Assembly: GCF_002563635.1 (NCBI RefSeq)
Contig: NZ_PDIZ01000001.1
Coordinates: 1,054,001-1,118,000 of the forward strand
Direction of reading: 5' to 3'
DNA: 64,000 nt
From: Bacillus sp. es.036
Lineage (GTDB): Bacteria > Bacillota > Bacilli > Bacillales > Guptibacillaceae
Shown here: piece after piece, positions 37,728-49,849 of the stretch
Layout: every line of letters begins with the position of its first letter
How positions within the stretch are numbered: position 1 is the first letter of the stretch
Translations under genes and position numbers: made by a program
The notes under the pieces: generated by a model
Told to the model about the DNA's origin: nothing
Database searches by the model: none
What the model saw: only the letters and a program-made list of their open reading frames with translations

Positions 37728-38495
37728 ATGCTTGGGAAGTTCTCGAACTGGATGAGAAAGAATGAAGATGAGGAACAATTAGAAATTAACACATCTGCTA
37801 ATATCCCAGGACATATTGCGATCATTATGGATGGCAATGGACGCTGGGCCAAGAAGCGAGGTCTCCCACGTGTGGCTGGCCACCGTGAAGGTGTGAAGGT
37901 AGTGAAGAAGATCGTTCGGAAGGCAAATGATCTAGGAGTGCATTATTTAACGCTCTATGCCTTTTCAACTGAAAATTGGAAACGACCGAAAGAGGAAGTA
38001 GACTTTTTGATGAAGCTCCCAGAACAATTTCTACTTAGCCACCTGCCAGAGTTGATTGAGCAGAATGTTCAAGTACGAATAATGGGAGAACGAGAGCAGC
38101 TGCCCCCCCATACGTTCAAAGCCATTAGCAAGGCAGTAGAAGAAACGAAAGATAACACCGGACTTATTCTTAATTTCGCACTAAACTATGGCAGCCGTCA
38201 TGAAATGAAGATGGCCATGCAGCGGTTATTAAGTGATGTGAAAAAGGGGATACTGACTGAAGAAGAGATTACGGAAGAGAGAATTTCTTCCTATTTACTC
38301 AGTAGTCAATATCCGGATCCGGATTTACTTATACGGACAAGCGGAGAAATACGCTTAAGTAACTTTATGCTCTGGCAGCTGGCTTACACAGAACTATGGT
38401 TTACAGAAGTTCTATGGCCTGATTTCACAGAGCACCATTTTGTTGAAGCCGTACAGGAATATCAGCGAAGAGGAAGACGTTACGGCGGGGTGTAA
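37728..38495 (+). CDS. uppS: Undecaprenyl diphosphate synthase (UppS)
   Basis: UppS is the cis-prenyltransferase that makes the C55 lipid carrier for wall polymers. In 255 residues it shows IAIIMDGNGRWAKKRG with catalytic Asp35, AFSTENWKRP, and a C-terminal DLLIRTSGEIRLSNFMLWQ with the substrate-binding arginines. The ATG at 37728 lies behind atggagg. Confidence 0.96.
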   Translation: MLGKFSNWMRKNEDEEQLEINTSANIPGHIAIIMDGNGRWAKKRGLPRVAGHREGVKVVKKIVRKANDLGVHYLTLYAFSTENWKRPKEEVDFLMKLPEQFLLSHLPELIEQNVQVRIMGEREQLPPHTFKAISKAVEETKDNTGLILNFALNYGSRHEMKMAMQRLLSDVKKGILTEEEITEERISSYLLSSQYPDPDLLIRTSGEIRLSNFMLWQLAYTELWFTEVLWPDFTEHHFVEAVQEYQRRGRRYGGV

Positions 38496-38516
38496 GTGTA
38501 GGAGGACATTAATGTA

Positions 38517-39323
38517 ATGAAACAACGAGTTATAACGGGTGTGATTTTTGGCGCCCTCTTGTTAGGAATGATTGTAATTGGAGACTGGCCGTTCATTCTT
38601 TTGATGGCGTTAGTTGCCACAATTGGAATGGTTGAATTGTTACTGATGAAGAAAATCACATTGGTTTCACTTCCTGGCTTACTTGCTATCGTCGGAACGT
38701 GGATTCTTGTCATGCCTGATGACTGGATTGCTTCACTAACATCATCTGTTTTTACCAAAATTGATCTCTTGTTTTTCGGACTGCTCATTTTACTTGCAAT
38801 GACGGTTCTGACGAAAAATAAGTATAGTTTTGATGAAAGTTCTTTTATTATGATGGCGTCGCTCTATGTTGGTTTAGGTTTTTATTACTTCACAGCAACT
38901 CGTTATCTTGGTGAAAGTAATTTAGACGGCATGATTCATTTGTTCTTTATTATCTTTCTCATATGGGCATCTGATTCTGGAGCCTATTTTGTGGGACGAT
39001 CACTCGGTAAGAAAAAACTTTGGCCACATATATCTCCAAACAAAACCGTTGAAGGTGCAGTTGGAGGCGTTGTGATGGCCTTAATCGTAGGAATTGTTTT
39101 TCAAATGATTTATCCGGTATATGATTCCATGGTTGTTGTTCTAATCGTATCGGTGTTAACGTCTGTTTTTGGACAGATTGGTGATCTTGTTGAATCTGCG
39201 TTTAAGCGTCATTATGGAGTGAAAGATTCCGGCAGTATCTTACCAGGGCACGGAGGGATACTTGATCGATTTGATAGTCTTATATTCGTTCTCCCCCTTC
39301 TGCATTTACTTAACCTGGTATAG
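38517..39323 (+). CDS. cdsA: Phosphatidate cytidylyltransferase
   Basis: CdsA makes CDP-diacylglycerol for phospholipid synthesis. The 268-residue protein is strongly hydrophobic, with about seven to eight membrane segments. The family signature near the C-terminus, [21 protein letters not shown], is complete, as is [17 protein letters not shown]. Confidence 0.96.
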   Translation: MKQRVITGVIFGALLLGMIVIGDWPFILLMALVATIGMVELLLMKKITLVSLPGLLAIVGTWILVMPDDWIASLTSSVFTKIDLLFFGLLILLAMTVLTKNKYSFDESSFIMMASLYVGLGFYYFTATRYLGESNLDGMIHLFFIIFLIWASDSGAYFVGRSLGKKKLWPHISPNKTVEGAVGGVVMALIVGIVFQMIYPVYDSMVVVLIVSVLTSVFGQIGDLVESAFKRHYGVKDSGSILPGHGGILDRFDSLIFVLPLLHLLNLV

Positions 39324-39355
39324 TCGAAACAGAGTGGATTGGAGGAACGAATTTT

Positions 39356-40504
39356 TTGAAGAAAATTAGTTTACTTGGAGCATCTGGCTCGATCGGTGTT
39401 CAGACTCTCGATATCATAAGAATGCATCCTGATATGTTTTCCCTTGTCGCATTTTCCGTTGGGAAAAATGTTGAAAAAGCGGTCGAAATAGCGGAAGAGT
39501 TTAAGCCAAAGTTATTGTCTGTCCAAAAGAAAGAAGATGCTGATTCACTCAGAAGAATGATTTCAAGGAAAACGAAAATTGTTTATGGAGATGAAGGGCT
39601 TTTAGAAGTTGCTTGCCATCATGAATCAACCGTTCTCGTTAACGCAATTCTTGGTAGTATCGGCCTTTCTCCAACCTTATCAGCGATTGAACAGGGAAAG
39701 ACAATTGCAATAGCGAATAAAGAAACGCTCGTTACAGCAGGCCATCTAGTAACAGAAGCTGCAAAAAAACATGGGTCTGCCCTTTTACCAGTAGATAGTG
39801 AACATTCAGCACTGTTTCAGTGTTTGAATGGTGAAAAGCAGGAGCAAATGGAACGGCTTATTTTAACGGCTTCAGGAGGTAGTTTCCGAGATAAGAAACG
39901 AGAAGAGCTAACTGGAGTTAGCGTTCACGATGCCCTAAATCACCCAAATTGGTCGATGGGAGCTAAAATTACGATCGATTCAGCAACGATGATGAACAAA
40001 GGACTAGAAGTGATTGAAGCTCATTGGTTATTTGGAACACCCTATGATCAAATTGATGTCGTGCTTCATAAAGAAAGTATCATTCACTCAATGGTAGAGT
40101 ACATAGACGGAAGCGTCATGGCGCATCTAGGTACTCCGGATATGCGAATTCCAATTCAATATGCACTTAGCTATCCTGATCGACTTGAAATCAGAAATGC
40201 AAAACGGTTAAACTTATGGGAAGTTGGTCAACTCCATTTTGAACAAGTGGATTACAACCGCTTCCGTGCATTAAAGCTAGCTTATGATGCTGGCCGTGCT
40301 GGTGGTTCACTTCCAGCCGTATTAAATGCAGCTAATGAAACGGCCGTTGCCGCATTTCTTGAGGGGAAAATCGATTTCTTAACGATCGAAGAGCTCGTAG
40401 AAAAAGCGATGGAGAAACATGAAGTAATTCAAAATGCGTCGCTTGAAGAAATACTTGAAATTGATTCTGAAACAAGATTACGAGTTCAGTCATTAATTAA
40501 ATAA
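39356..40504 (+). CDS. dxr: 1-deoxy-D-xylulose 5-phosphate reductoisomerase
   Basis: Dxr is the second step of the MEP isoprenoid pathway and supplies precursors for UppS next door. In 382 residues it shows the NADPH-binding [34 protein letters not shown] and [18 protein letters not shown]. The start is TTG at 39356 after ggaggaacg; no alternative ATG preserves the Rossmann strand. Confidence 0.96.
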   Translation: MKKISLLGASGSIGVQTLDIIRMHPDMFSLVAFSVGKNVEKAVEIAEEFKPKLLSVQKKEDADSLRRMISRKTKIVYGDEGLLEVACHHESTVLVNAILGSIGLSPTLSAIEQGKTIAIANKETLVTAGHLVTEAAKKHGSALLPVDSEHSALFQCLNGEKQEQMERLILTASGGSFRDKKREELTGVSVHDALNHPNWSMGAKITIDSATMMNKGLEVIEAHWLFGTPYDQIDVVLHKESIIHSMVEYIDGSVMAHLGTPDMRIPIQYALSYPDRLEIRNAKRLNLWEVGQLHFEQVDYNRFRALKLAYDAGRAGGSLPAVLNAANETAVAAFLEGKIDFLTIEELVEKAMEKHEVIQNASLEEILEIDSETRLRVQSLIK

Positions 40505-40519
40505 AGGTGGTAAGTGGAT

Positions 40520-41773
40520 ATGAACACTGTGATTTCGATCATTATCATATTCGGAGCACTCGTTTTTTTCCATGAATTGGGTCACTTGCTTCTCGCAAAG
40601 CGTGCGGGGATCTTGTGTCGAGAATTCGCAATAGGCTTCGGACCGAAAATCTTCACATTTAAAAAAGGGGAGACGGTTTACACAATCAGGCTCCTACCTC
40701 TTGGTGGATTTGTCCGAATGGCCGGAGAAGATCCTGAAATGATTGAGTTAAAACCAGGTCAGCGTGTTGGTCTTCTTTTCAATGATCAAAACAAAGTGTC
40801 TAAGATTGTGATAAACCAAAAGTCAGCTTATCCTAATTTAAAAGAAGTAACGGTGGAAGAAGCCGATCTAGAGCGTGGCCTTTTTATTAAAGGCTACGAA
40901 GGTGAAGATGAACCCGCCGTTGTCTATCCGATTGATGAGACGTCCCATTATGTGATGGACGGTTCAGAATTTCAAATTGCGCCATACGATCGTCAATTCG
41001 GATCAAAATCCCTTTGGGATCGTTTCCTGGCTATTTTTGCTGGGCCGGTAATGAATTTCTTGTTAGCAATCGTGATTTTTATTGCACTCGGTTTATTACA
41101 GGGAACGCCAACGAATCAAGTGAAAGAAGTTGTCGATGGAAGTCCTGCTGAACAAGCAGGTATGATGAACGGTGACGTGATTACTGAAATCAATGGAACA
41201 GAAATAACGGGATGGAATCAAATGACCTCGATTATTCAGGAAAATGCCAATAACCAACTTGGCTTTAATGTGGACCGTCAAGGAGAGAATGTTTCCCTAT
41301 CGATTACTCCTGAAAAACAGGAGCTTTCAGAAAACCAATCGGTTGGTCGAATTGGTGTTGCACCTGAATATCAGGTGAATTTCTTGGATTCCATTGTATT
41401 TGGCTTTACTTCAACCTATGAATTTGGAAAAGCAATCTTTGTAGGGCTTGGACAACTTGTTACAGGCCAACTGTCGATCGATGCCTTCTCTGGACCAGTA
41501 GGTATTTATAGTTATACGGAAGAAGCAGCTTCAGGCGGCCTTTATGTCCTGATGAGATGGGCTGGCTTCTTAAGCATTAATCTAGGGATCTTTAATTTAT
41601 TGCCGCTTCCGGCACTTGATGGAGGAAGACTTCTCTTTATTGGTGTTGAAGCATTGCGCGGAAAACCAATCGATCCCCAAAAGGAAAGCCTTGTTCACTT
41701 TATTGGCTTTTCGTTCCTTATGTTGCTGATGTTAGTTGTAACATGGAATGATATCCAGCGCTTCTTCTTATAA
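40520..41773 (+). CDS. rasP: Site-2 (intramembrane) metalloprotease RasP
   Basis: RasP cleaves membrane-embedded proteins such as anti-sigma factors and remnant signal peptides. The zinc motif HELGH (His18, Glu19, His22) lies in the first membrane helix; a PDZ domain spans about residues 190-270 (GSPAEQAGMMNGDVITEING), and the LPALDGGRLLF motif lies near the C-terminus. ATG 40520 is nine bases from aaggtgg and gives 417 residues; a GTG at 40514 is only three bases away. Confidence 0.94.
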   Translation: MNTVISIIIIFGALVFFHELGHLLLAKRAGILCREFAIGFGPKIFTFKKGETVYTIRLLPLGGFVRMAGEDPEMIELKPGQRVGLLFNDQNKVSKIVINQKSAYPNLKEVTVEEADLERGLFIKGYEGEDEPAVVYPIDETSHYVMDGSEFQIAPYDRQFGSKSLWDRFLAIFAGPVMNFLLAIVIFIALGLLQGTPTNQVKEVVDGSPAEQAGMMNGDVITEINGTEITGWNQMTSIIQENANNQLGFNVDRQGENVSLSITPEKQELSENQSVGRIGVAPEYQVNFLDSIVFGFTSTYEFGKAIFVGLGQLVTGQLSIDAFSGPVGIYSYTEEAASGGLYVLMRWAGFLSINLGIFNLLPLPALDGGRLLFIGVEALRGKPIDPQKESLVHFIGFSFLMLLMLVVTWNDIQRFFL

Positions 41774-41815
41774 GAGCGACAGGACCCGTTTTAAGAATGA
41801 AATGAGGTGCAGGAG

Positions 41816-43435
41816 ATGAAACAATCAAAATACTTTAATCCAACTCTTCGTGACAATCCAGCTGATGCAGAAATTAAAAGTCATCAGCTCCTTGTCCGAG
41901 CTGGTTTTATGCGTCAAAATGCGTCAGGTATTTATTCATACCTTCCATTAGGCAAAAAAGTATTAATGAAAATCGAAGAAGTCATTCGGAAAGAGCTCGA
42001 TGGAGTTGGGGCACAGGAGCTCTTAATGCCAGCGATTCAGCCAGCTGAATTGTGGCAGGAAACAGGTCGTTGGGATGTTTATGGACCTGAGTTAATGCGA
42101 TTAAAAGATCGTCACGGACGACCTTTCGCACTTGGGGCTACGCATGAAGAATTAATTACGAGTCTTGTTCGAGATGAGCTAAAATCGTACAAGCAGTTGC
42201 CTGTTACGTTATATCAAATTCAAACAAAGTATCGCGATGAGCGTCGTCCTCGCTTTGGCTTGCTGCGTGGCAGAGAATTTATTATGAAAGATGCTTACTC
42301 TTTCCATTCTTCTGATGAGCAGCTTGATGACGCCTATCAGACGATGCATAGCGCTTATAGCCGTATTTTCACAACACTCGGTTTAAACTTCCGTCCAGTT
42401 GTGGCTGATTCTGGAGCAATGGGCGGAAAAGATACAGAAGAATTTATGGCACTTTCTAGCGTTGGAGAAGATACGATTGCATACAGCGACTCTTCGGATT
42501 ATGCTGCTAATATTGAGATGGCAGAGGTCCACGTTACTTATCAGAAACCAGATGAGGCAGAAGCTCCTTTAACTGAAGGAAAAGGTGAGGCTTCAGCAGA
42601 TCGCCAAATTCATGCAACTCTACTTAAAGTACAAGAGGAAACCATTCTTGTCTTAGTAAGAGGCGATCATGAATTAAATGACATCAAGGTGAAAAACCTT
42701 TTTGGCACTGATTTGGTGGAAGTCATAAACGAAGAAGTAGATGTGAAAACATTTAGTGGAAAGATTATGGCCGATCATGCTGTTAGTTCGATTGTAAATG
42801 GTTCTTTAACAGGTAAGCATGCTTATCAAAATGTGAATCCGGATCGTGACTTTAACATCGAACGTTATGAAGACCTTCGCTTTATTCAAGAAGGAGATCC
42901 ATCTCCTGATGGGAACGGTACGATTGTATTTGCAGAAGGCATTGAAATTGGACAGGTATTTAAACTTGGTACAAAATATAGTGAAACAATGGGCGCGTCT
43001 TACCTTGATGAGGGTGGAAAAGCGAAACCGATGATCATGGGCTGTTACGGCATCGGGGTCTCAAGAACGCTCGCAGCTATAGCTGAACAAAATGCAGATG
43101 ACAATGGACTTAGATGGCCGCTAGCTGTGACTCCGTTCGATGTTCATTTGATTACGATTAACGTGAAAGATGATGAGCAGACAGCTTTATCTGATCGTCT
43201 TTATGATACGTTGCGCGAGCAGCGCTACGATGTTCTTTACGACGATCGCAAAGAGCGTGCGGGTGTTAAGTTTAAAGATGCCGACCTCATCGGACTTCCG
43301 ATAAGAGTGATTGTAGGTAAGAAAGCTAATGAAGAAATAGTCGAAGTAAAGCGAAGAGATACAGGTGAGTCTATGGAAGTTCCAGTTAATGACTTGAACA
43401 AGACAATCCAGCAGCTTTTAACACAAATGAACTAA
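41816..43435 (+). CDS. proS: Prolyl-tRNA synthetase
   Basis: ProS charges tRNA-Pro. The 539-residue bacterial-type class II enzyme has the core motifs ([22 protein letters not shown] and [18 protein letters not shown]), an inserted editing domain of the YbaK type (about 225-400, [18 protein letters not shown]), and a C-terminal anticodon domain. It is about 25 residues shorter than the B. subtilis enzyme, mostly in the insert. ATG 41816 is six bases after gaggtg; GTG 41807 overlaps that site. Confidence 0.95.
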   Translation: MKQSKYFNPTLRDNPADAEIKSHQLLVRAGFMRQNASGIYSYLPLGKKVLMKIEEVIRKELDGVGAQELLMPAIQPAELWQETGRWDVYGPELMRLKDRHGRPFALGATHEELITSLVRDELKSYKQLPVTLYQIQTKYRDERRPRFGLLRGREFIMKDAYSFHSSDEQLDDAYQTMHSAYSRIFTTLGLNFRPVVADSGAMGGKDTEEFMALSSVGEDTIAYSDSSDYAANIEMAEVHVTYQKPDEAEAPLTEGKGEASADRQIHATLLKVQEETILVLVRGDHELNDIKVKNLFGTDLVEVINEEVDVKTFSGKIMADHAVSSIVNGSLTGKHAYQNVNPDRDFNIERYEDLRFIQEGDPSPDGNGTIVFAEGIEIGQVFKLGTKYSETMGASYLDEGGKAKPMIMGCYGIGVSRTLAAIAEQNADDNGLRWPLAVTPFDVHLITINVKDDEQTALSDRLYDTLREQRYDVLYDDRKERAGVKFKDADLIGLPIRVIVGKKANEEIVEVKRRDTGESMEVPVNDLNKTIQQLLTQMN

Positions 43436-43439
43436 AACT

Positions 43440-43476
43440 GTGGATAGGTGCCATTGGTACCTTCCACCTTTTTTTT
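43440..43476 (+). terminator. Terminator after proS
   Basis: GTGGA-t-AGGT (43440-43449) pairs with ACCTTCCAC (43459-43467), leaving one bulged T, followed by eight Ts. Confidence 0.87.
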
Positions 43477-43514
43477 CGCTACCTCTTCGCATTTTAAGAA
43501 GGAGGAAGAATTGA

Positions 43515-46500
43515 ATGGACCAGGATTTAAACATACGGAAAGAACGTCTCCAGCTGCTCCTTCAACAAATATCGGTTCCAGAAAAATTCGTTGACTACTT
43601 CAAGGATGGGTACATTTCAAAGTTAACGGTCTATAAAGAAACGAGGAAGTGGCATTTTGACTTTCACTTTCCAGACGTTCTTCCTTTTCATGTATACGAG
43701 CTATTTCGCAGTCGCTTGCAAGATGGATTAAAGCACATTGCCGAGGTGACCTATAGCATTGCTACGGACTCAGGAGGAAATGAAGAACTTGCCATGGCTT
43801 ATTGGGAAAACGTTGCGGAACTAATGCAAGATCATTCTGCGTCTTTAACCAACGTTTTAAAAAAGCAGACTCCGAAAATTAGTGGCAATAAGCTAATCGT
43901 TACGGTACGTAATGAAACAGAAGCAGCGATTGCTAGAAGGAAATTAGCAGCACCGCTAGCTGACTGTTACACAAATGCCGGCTTTCCGAAATACATGCTT
44001 GAAGTAGAAGTGAAAGCTTCTGAGCAGGATTACCAGAAATTTGTTGAACAAAAGCAGCAAGAAGATCAATCCAAAATGATGGAAGCCTTGATTGAGAAAG
44101 AAAAAGCAGATAAATCTTCAAGCAAGAACGTGCCGGATTCACTCGTCATTGGGTACAAAATTAAAGAAGATCCCGTGCCAATCGAAACGATTCAGGATGA
44201 AGAACGTCGTATCGCTGTTCAAGGTTATGTTTTCCACGCCGAAACGAAGGAACTTAGAAGTGGTCGAACATTATTAACCTTTAAAATAACCGATTATACG
44301 GATTCAATTCTAGTTAAAATGTTCTCTCGTGATAAAGAAGATGTGCCGATTTTAGAAGCTGTTCGAAAAGGCATCTGGGTGAAAGTTCGCGGTGGCATTC
44401 AAAATGATACGTTCGTTCGTGATCTTGTCATGATTGGGAATGATTTAACGGAAATCAAACCTGACTTGCGACAGGACGAAGCACCTGAAGATGAGAAACG
44501 AATTGAACTGCATGCGCATACCCAAATGAGTCAAATGGATGCAGTTAGTACAGCTGGAGGATTGATCTCTCAGGCAGCTAAATGGGGACATCCAGCGATT
44601 GCAATCACAGACCATAATGTTGTTCAATCATTTCCTGATGCTTACGCTGCTGGGCAAAAGCATGGCGTTAAAGTGATTTATGGTCTTGAAGCTGATCTTG
44701 TCGATGATGGTGTACCGATGGCGTACAATGAAGCAGATCGAGATCTTGAAACAGGTACTTACATCGTTTTTGACGTTGAAACGACGGGACTGTCCGCTGT
44801 TTACAACAAAATCATCGAACTGGCAGCTGTAAAACTAAAAGATGGTGAAATTGTTGACAAATTTGAGCGTTTTGCAAATCCGCATCATCCGCTTTCTTCA
44901 ACAACAATTGAACTAACGGGTATTACCGATGATATGGTGACGAATGCACCTGAGATTGAAGATGTAATTAAAGATTTTCATGAGTTTATGGGAGATGACA
45001 TTCTCGTTGCCCATAATGCTAGCTTTGATATGGGGTTCTTAAATGTTGGATTACGTAATGCCGGTTTAGGCGAAGCGACGAACCCGGTTATTGATACGCT
45101 CGAATTGGCTCGTTTTCTTTATCCTGAAATGCGAAATCACCGATTAAATACGCTTTGTAAAAAGTTTGATATTGATCTTACACAGCATCACCGAGCGATT
45201 TATGATGCGGAAGCTACAGGATATTTATTATGGAAGCTAGTGAAGGATGCTCTCGAGCGAGAGATAACGAATCACAATATGCTAAATGACAATATGGGCC
45301 AAACGGGCTTTCAGCGTACCCGACCGTCTCATACCATTATTTTGGCGAAAAATGATGTTGGGTTAAAGAATTTATTTAAGCTTGTTTCGCTATCGCATAT
45401 CGATTATTTTTATCGAAGCGCTCGGATACCACGTTCTAAGCTTGAGAAGTACCGAGAAGGCCTGCTTATTGGTTCTGGCTGTGATAAAGGGGAAGTATTC
45501 GAAGGGATGATGCAAAAGTCTCCTGAAGAAGTTGAGGACATAGCGAAGTTCTATGATTACCTCGAAGTTCAGCCTCCTCAAAATTACATGCATTTAATTG
45601 AGAAAGAACTTGTTCAAGATGAAATGGCTTTAAGAGAAATTATCGGTAAGATCGTGAAGCTTGGTGAGAAATTGAACAAACCCGTCGTAGCGACTGGGAA
45701 TGTACACTATCTCGAGCCGGAAGATCATATCTACCGAAAGATTTTAATTAAAGCCCAAGCGGGTAACCCGTTAAATCGTCAAACGCTTCCGCAAGTTCAC
45801 TTTAGAACGACGAATGAAATGCTCGATTGCTTTCATTTCCTTGGTGCAGAAAAAGCGAAGGAAATCGTCATTCAGAAGCCACGGGTAGTAACCGATTTAA
45901 TCGACGACATTAAACCGATTAAAGACGACCTTTTCACACCTCGAATTGAAGGTGCCGATGAAGAAATGCGTCAAATGAGCTATGGGATGGCTAGAAGTAT
46001 CTATGGCGATGAGCTTCCTACTATTGTTGAAGAAAGACTTGAAAAAGAGCTAAAGAGTATTATCGGTCACGGTTTTGCTGTTATCTATCTTATTTCTCAT
46101 AAGCTTGTAAAAAAGTCGTTAAACGACGGCTATCTAGTAGGATCTCGTGGTTCAGTTGGGTCTTCTTTTGTGGCTACCATGACAGAAATTACGGAAGTTA
46201 ACCCACTACCGCCGCATTACGTCTGTCCTTCTTGTAAGAAATCGCAGTTCTTTGACGATGGGTCAGTAGGATCAGGGTTCGATCTTCCTGATAAAAACTG
46301 TGAAGATTGTAATATCCCTCTGACAAAAGATGGGCACGACATTCCATTTGAAACGTTCCTAGGGTTTAAAGGAGATAAGGTACCCGATATTGATTTGAAC
46401 TTCTCGGGTGAATATCAGCCTCGTGCTCACAACTATACGAAGGAACTGTTTGGGGAAGACAATGTGTTTCGTGCAGGAACAATTGGTACGGTTGCTGAGA

Positions 46501-47804
46501 AAACGGCGTATGGTTATGTAAAGGGATATATGGGGGATCATGATCTTCACTATCGAGGAGCTGAGATTGATCGCCTTGTGTCAGGGTGTACAGGCGTGAA
46601 ACGGACTTCTGGCCAGCACCCAGGTGGAATTATCGTTGTCCCAGACTATATGGATATTTATGATTTTTCACCAATCCAATTCCCAGCAGATGATAAAACA
46701 TCCGCATGGAAAACAACGCATTTTGATTTCCACTCCATTCATGATAATCTTCTGAAGCTTGATATCCTTGGACACGATGATCCGACTGTTATTCGTATGC
46801 TTCAAGATTTAAGTGGGATTGATCCGAAAACAATACCAACTGATGATGCAGAAGTTATGAAGCTCTTCAGCGGAACCGAGTCTCTTGGCGTTACCCAAGA
46901 TCAGATTATGTGTAAAACAGGAACTTACGGTATTCCGGAATTTGGAACACGTTTTGTTCGTCAAATGCTTGAGGATACGAAACCAAGTACTTTCTCTGAA
47001 CTTGTTCAGATCTCAGGGCTATCGCATGGTACCGATGTATGGTTAGGAAATGCGCAAGAGCTCATCCAGGCTGGGACATGTAACTTAAGTGAAGTAATTG
47101 GTTGTCGGGATGATATTATGGTTTACTTAATTTATAAAGGTCTCGATCCGTCTCTTGCGTTTAAAATCATGGAGTTCGTACGAAAAGGGAAAGGACTTCA
47201 GGAAGAATGGGTAGCGGAAATGAAGAAGCATGATGTTCCTGACTGGTACATTGATTCTTGTTTGAAAATCAAGTACATGTTCCCGAAAGCTCACGCAGCT
47301 GCGTATGTATTAATGGCTGTTCGGATTGCTTATTTCAAAGTGCATCATCCGATTCTTTTCTATGCTGCTTATCTAACAGTAAGGGCAGATGATTTTGATA
47401 TCGATACAATGGCAAAAGGATCCAATGCGATTCGAGCGAAAATCGAAGAGATTAACGAAAAGGGACTTGATGCATCACCAAAAGAAAAAAACCTCTTAAC
47501 GGTGATGGAGATTGCGCTCGAAATGTCAGAACGCGGTCTTCGTATGCAGAAGGTTGACCTTTATCGATCAAAAGCTGCTGAATTCGTCGTTGACGGGGAT
47601 TCGCTCATCCCTCCGTTCAATTCTCTACCAGGGGTTGGAACGAATGCTGCAATTAACATTGAAAACGCCAAAGAAGCCGGAGAGTTTCTTTCGAAAGAAG
47701 ATTTACAGCAGCGAAGCAAGATTTCAAAGACAGTACTAGAATACTTGGATGACCATGGATGTCTTGAAGGACTTCCAGATGCTAACCAGCTTAGCTTGTT
47801 CTAA
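43515..47804 (+). CDS. polC: DNA polymerase III PolC-type, alpha subunit
   Basis: PolC is the main replicative polymerase of low-GC Gram-positives. The 1429 residues run: N-terminal and OB domains, PHP domain beginning near 333 ([12 protein letters not shown]), an inserted DEDDh proofreading exonuclease (Asp420 and Glu422 in FDVETTGL), palm and fingers with a zinc ribbon (Cys904, Cys907, Cys929, Cys932), the [12 protein letters not shown] palm motif, and a C-terminal clamp-binding QLSLF. Length and order are normal. Confidence 0.98.
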   Translation: MDQDLNIRKERLQLLLQQISVPEKFVDYFKDGYISKLTVYKETRKWHFDFHFPDVLPFHVYELFRSRLQDGLKHIAEVTYSIATDSGGNEELAMAYWENVAELMQDHSASLTNVLKKQTPKISGNKLIVTVRNETEAAIARRKLAAPLADCYTNAGFPKYMLEVEVKASEQDYQKFVEQKQQEDQSKMMEALIEKEKADKSSSKNVPDSLVIGYKIKEDPVPIETIQDEERRIAVQGYVFHAETKELRSGRTLLTFKITDYTDSILVKMFSRDKEDVPILEAVRKGIWVKVRGGIQNDTFVRDLVMIGNDLTEIKPDLRQDEAPEDEKRIELHAHTQMSQMDAVSTAGGLISQAAKWGHPAIAITDHNVVQSFPDAYAAGQKHGVKVIYGLEADLVDDGVPMAYNEADRDLETGTYIVFDVETTGLSAVYNKIIELAAVKLKDGEIVDKFERFANPHHPLSSTTIELTGITDDMVTNAPEIEDVIKDFHEFMGDDILVAHNASFDMGFLNVGLRNAGLGEATNPVIDTLELARFLYPEMRNHRLNTLCKKFDIDLTQHHRAIYDAEATGYLLWKLVKDALEREITNHNMLNDNMGQTGFQRTRPSHTIILAKNDVGLKNLFKLVSLSHIDYFYRSARIPRSKLEKYREGLLIGSGCDKGEVFEGMMQKSPEEVEDIAKFYDYLEVQPPQNYMHLIEKELVQDEMALREIIGKIVKLGEKLNKPVVATGNVHYLEPEDHIYRKILIKAQAGNPLNRQTLPQVHFRTTNEMLDCFHFLGAEKAKEIVIQKPRVVTDLIDDIKPIKDDLFTPRIEGADEEMRQMSYGMARSIYGDELPTIVEERLEKELKSIIGHGFAVIYLISHKLVKKSLNDGYLVGSRGSVGSSFVATMTEITEVNPLPPHYVCPSCKKSQFFDDGSVGSGFDLPDKNCEDCNIPLTKDGHDIPFETFLGFKGDKVPDIDLNFSGEYQPRAHNYTKELFGEDNVFRAGTIGTVAEKTAYGYVKGYMGDHDLHYRGAEIDRLVSGCTGVKRTSGQHPGGIIVVPDYMDIYDFSPIQFPADDKTSAWKTTHFDFHSIHDNLLKLDILGHDDPTVIRMLQDLSGIDPKTIPTDDAEVMKLFSGTESLGVTQDQIMCKTGTYGIPEFGTRFVRQMLEDTKPSTFSELVQISGLSHGTDVWLGNAQELIQAGTCNLSEVIGCRDDIMVYLIYKGLDPSLAFKIMEFVRKGKGLQEEWVAEMKKHDVPDWYIDSCLKIKYMFPKAHAAAYVLMAVRIAYFKVHHPILFYAAYLTVRADDFDIDTMAKGSNAIRAKIEEINEKGLDASPKEKNLLTVMEIALEMSERGLRMQKVDLYRSKAAEFVVDGDSLIPPFNSLPGVGTNAAINIENAKEAGEFLSKEDLQQRSKISKTVLEYLDDHGCLEGLPDANQLSLF

Positions 47805-47825
47805 AGAGGAGCCTTCGCTTCTCTG

Positions 47826-47854
47826 TTGAATTGGTTATATGAGTATGGTATAGT
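47826..47854 (+). promoter_or_regulatory. Sigma-A promoter of the rimP-nusA-infB operon
   Basis: TTGAAT (47826-47831) and TATAGT (47849-47854) are 17 bases apart, with an extended -10 TG at 47846-47847. Confidence 0.82.
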
Positions 47855-47888
47855 AATTGTGGAAATACTAGTGAATACACACGCGACG

Positions 47889-47920
47889 GAAGAGTGGGGC
47901 TATCCCACTCTTTCGTTTTC
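47889..47920 (+). terminator. Leader hairpin, candidate NusA-dependent attenuator
   Basis: AAGAGTGGG (47890-47898) pairs with CCCACTCTT (47904-47912). The T tract is interrupted (ttcgttttc), the kind of weak tract that makes termination depend on NusA. It lies about 30 bases into the transcript, before rimP. Confidence 0.65.
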
Positions 47921-47962
47921 GATTGGGACCCTGCTGTACAGGATCAGAAAGGAGGACAACCA

Positions 47963-48433
47963 ATGAATGAAAATGTGATTACGGTTACTGAAGAACTAGT
48001 AAAACCAATAGCAGATGAAATGAACCTGGAACTTGTAGACATAGAATTCACGCAGGAAGGCAAGAATTGGTTTCTCCGTGTCTATGTCGATTCTCCTCGA
48101 GGTGTTGATATTGAGGAGTGCGGGACAATTAGCGAAAAGCTAAGTGAACAGCTAGATAAACATGATCCAATTACTCAACCTTATTTCCTCGAAGTTTCTT
48201 CTCCAGGTGCAGAGCGCCCGCTGAAGAAAAAGACTGATTTCGAGAAAGCGGTTGGAAAACAAGTCTATATGACAACTTACGAACCAATAGATGGAGAGAA
48301 AAGCTTTGAAGGTAAGCTTTCTGATTTTGATGGTGAAACGGTTGTGATTGAACAGCGAGTGAAAACGAGAATTAAAAAGGTAGAATTACCTTATGAAAAA
48401 GTAGCAAGCGCAAGGCTTGCGGTTGTTTTTTAA
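47963..48433 (+). CDS. rimP: Ribosome maturation factor RimP
   Basis: RimP helps early 30S assembly. The 156-residue protein has the two-domain RimP pattern: [22 protein letters not shown] and [13 protein letters not shown], then an SH3-like C-terminal barrel. ATG 47963 follows the strong aaaggagg; an upstream in-frame ATG at 47894 lies inside the leader hairpin. Confidence 0.95.
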   Translation: MNENVITVTEELVKPIADEMNLELVDIEFTQEGKNWFLRVYVDSPRGVDIEECGTISEKLSEQLDKHDPITQPYFLEVSSPGAERPLKKKTDFEKAVGKQVYMTTYEPIDGEKSFEGKLSDFDGETVVIEQRVKTRIKKVELPYEKVASARLAVVF

Positions 48434-48451
48434 TTAAAGGGGAGAATGAAA

Positions 48452-49561
48452 ATGAAGAGTAGTGAGTTATTAGATGCGCTAACCATTCTTGAAAAAGAAA
48501 AAGGCATCAGCAAGGATATTATCGTTGAGGCGATTGAAGCAGCGCTTATTTCGGCGTACAAGCGAAACTTCCATCAGGCACAAAATGTAAGAGTCGATTT
48601 TAATCAGGACACTGGTTCGATCCGCGTATTTGCTCGAAAAGATGTCGTGGAAGAAGTGGAAGATTCTCGTCTTGAGATCTCACTCGAAGATGCCAAAGAC
48701 ATTGATCGTCAATATGAATTAGAAGATATCGTGGAAATCGAAGTAACGCCTCGTAATTTCGGTCGTATCGCAGCTCAAACAGCGAAACAAGTTGTTACTC
48801 AACGTGTCCGTGAAGCAGAACGTGGGATCATATTTAGCGAATTTATTGAACGCGAAGACGATATCATGACCGGAATTGTTCAGCGTCAAGATCATCGTTT
48901 TATTTATGTTGACCTCGGTCGAATCGAAGCACTTCTCCCTGCAGGTGAACAAATGCCGAATGAAACGTATCATTCTCATGATCGTATTAAGGTATATGTA
49001 ACGAAAGTTGAAAAAACAACCAAAGGGCCACAGGTGATGGTTTCAAGAACTCATCCTGGTCTTCTTAAGCGTTTATTTGAACTTGAAGTGCCAGAAATTT
49101 TTGACGGCACTGTAGAAGTGAAGTCAATTTCACGTGAAGCTGGCGATCGATCAAAAATTGCCGTTCATGCCGAAGATCCTGAAGTGGATCCAGTTGGCTC
49201 TTGTGTAGGGCAACGCGGTCAACGAGTTCAGGCAATCGTAAATGAGCTTAAAGGCGAGAAAATCGATATTGTCAGCTGGTCTGAGGATATTGTGGAATAT
49301 GTAGCAAACGCTCTTAGTCCTTCAAAAGTACTTAAAGTAAATGTAGATGAAGAAAACAAAATGACTCAGGTTATCGTACCAGACTATCAGCTCTCGCTTG
49401 CGATCGGGAAGCGCGGTCAGAACGCTCGTCTCGCAGCAAAGCTTACAGGATGGAAAATTGATATTAAGAGTCAATCTGAAGCGGAAGAACTCGGCATCTA
49501 TAGTGCTGATGAAGCTCCTCTTTTCGAGGGAAATGACGCTGAAGATTCAGAGCTAGATTAA
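48452..49561 (+). CDS. nusA: Transcription termination/antitermination factor NusA
   Basis: NusA binds RNA polymerase and modulates pausing and termination. The 369 residues comprise the N-terminal domain (LDALTILEKEKGISK), S1 (GIVQRQDHRFIYVDLGRIEALLP), KH1 and KH2 (GQRGQRVQAIVNELKGEKID and AIGKRGQNARLAAKLTGWKID) and a short acidic tail; there are no C-terminal AR repeats, as usual for Bacilli. ATG 48452 is eight bases from aaaggggag; ATG 48446 is too close. Confidence 0.96.
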   Translation: MKSSELLDALTILEKEKGISKDIIVEAIEAALISAYKRNFHQAQNVRVDFNQDTGSIRVFARKDVVEEVEDSRLEISLEDAKDIDRQYELEDIVEIEVTPRNFGRIAAQTAKQVVTQRVREAERGIIFSEFIEREDDIMTGIVQRQDHRFIYVDLGRIEALLPAGEQMPNETYHSHDRIKVYVTKVEKTTKGPQVMVSRTHPGLLKRLFELEVPEIFDGTVEVKSISREAGDRSKIAVHAEDPEVDPVGSCVGQRGQRVQAIVNELKGEKIDIVSWSEDIVEYVANALSPSKVLKVNVDEENKMTQVIVPDYQLSLAIGKRGQNARLAAKLTGWKIDIKSQSEAEELGIYSADEAPLFEGNDAEDSELD

Positions 49562-49585
49562 GCAAGATCGGGAGAGGTGTCCATC

Positions 49586-49849
49586 GTGCAAAAACGTAAA
49601 ATTCCGATGAGAAAATGTGTCGCCTGTCAAGAAATGAAGCCAAAAAAAGAGCTCGTTCGAATTGTTCGTTCGCCTGAAGGGGTTATATCGATCGACCAAA
49701 CGGGTAAAAAGAATGGACGAGGCGCATACCTTTGCAACAAAGAAGAGTGCTTTGCTCTTGCTAAAAAGCGAAATTCTTTAGCGGCTCATCTAAAAGCAGA
49801 AGTGACGGAAGATATTTATGCTGACCTCGCAGAATCGCGGTCAAACTAA
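49586..49849 (+). CDS. rnpM: RNase P modulator RnpM (YlxR)
   Basis: This 87-residue protein is YlxR, recently described as a modulator of RNase P in B. subtilis. IPMRKCVACQEMKPKKEL and KNGRGAYLCNKEEC are family signatures; two cysteines in each block could bind a metal. GTG 49586 follows gggagagg by eight bases and gives the MQKRKIPMRKC start; GTG 49577 overlaps that site. It ends immediately before rplGA. Confidence 0.9.
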   Translation: MQKRKIPMRKCVACQEMKPKKELVRIVRSPEGVISIDQTGKKNGRGAYLCNKEECFALAKKRNSLAAHLKAEVTEDIYADLAESRSN

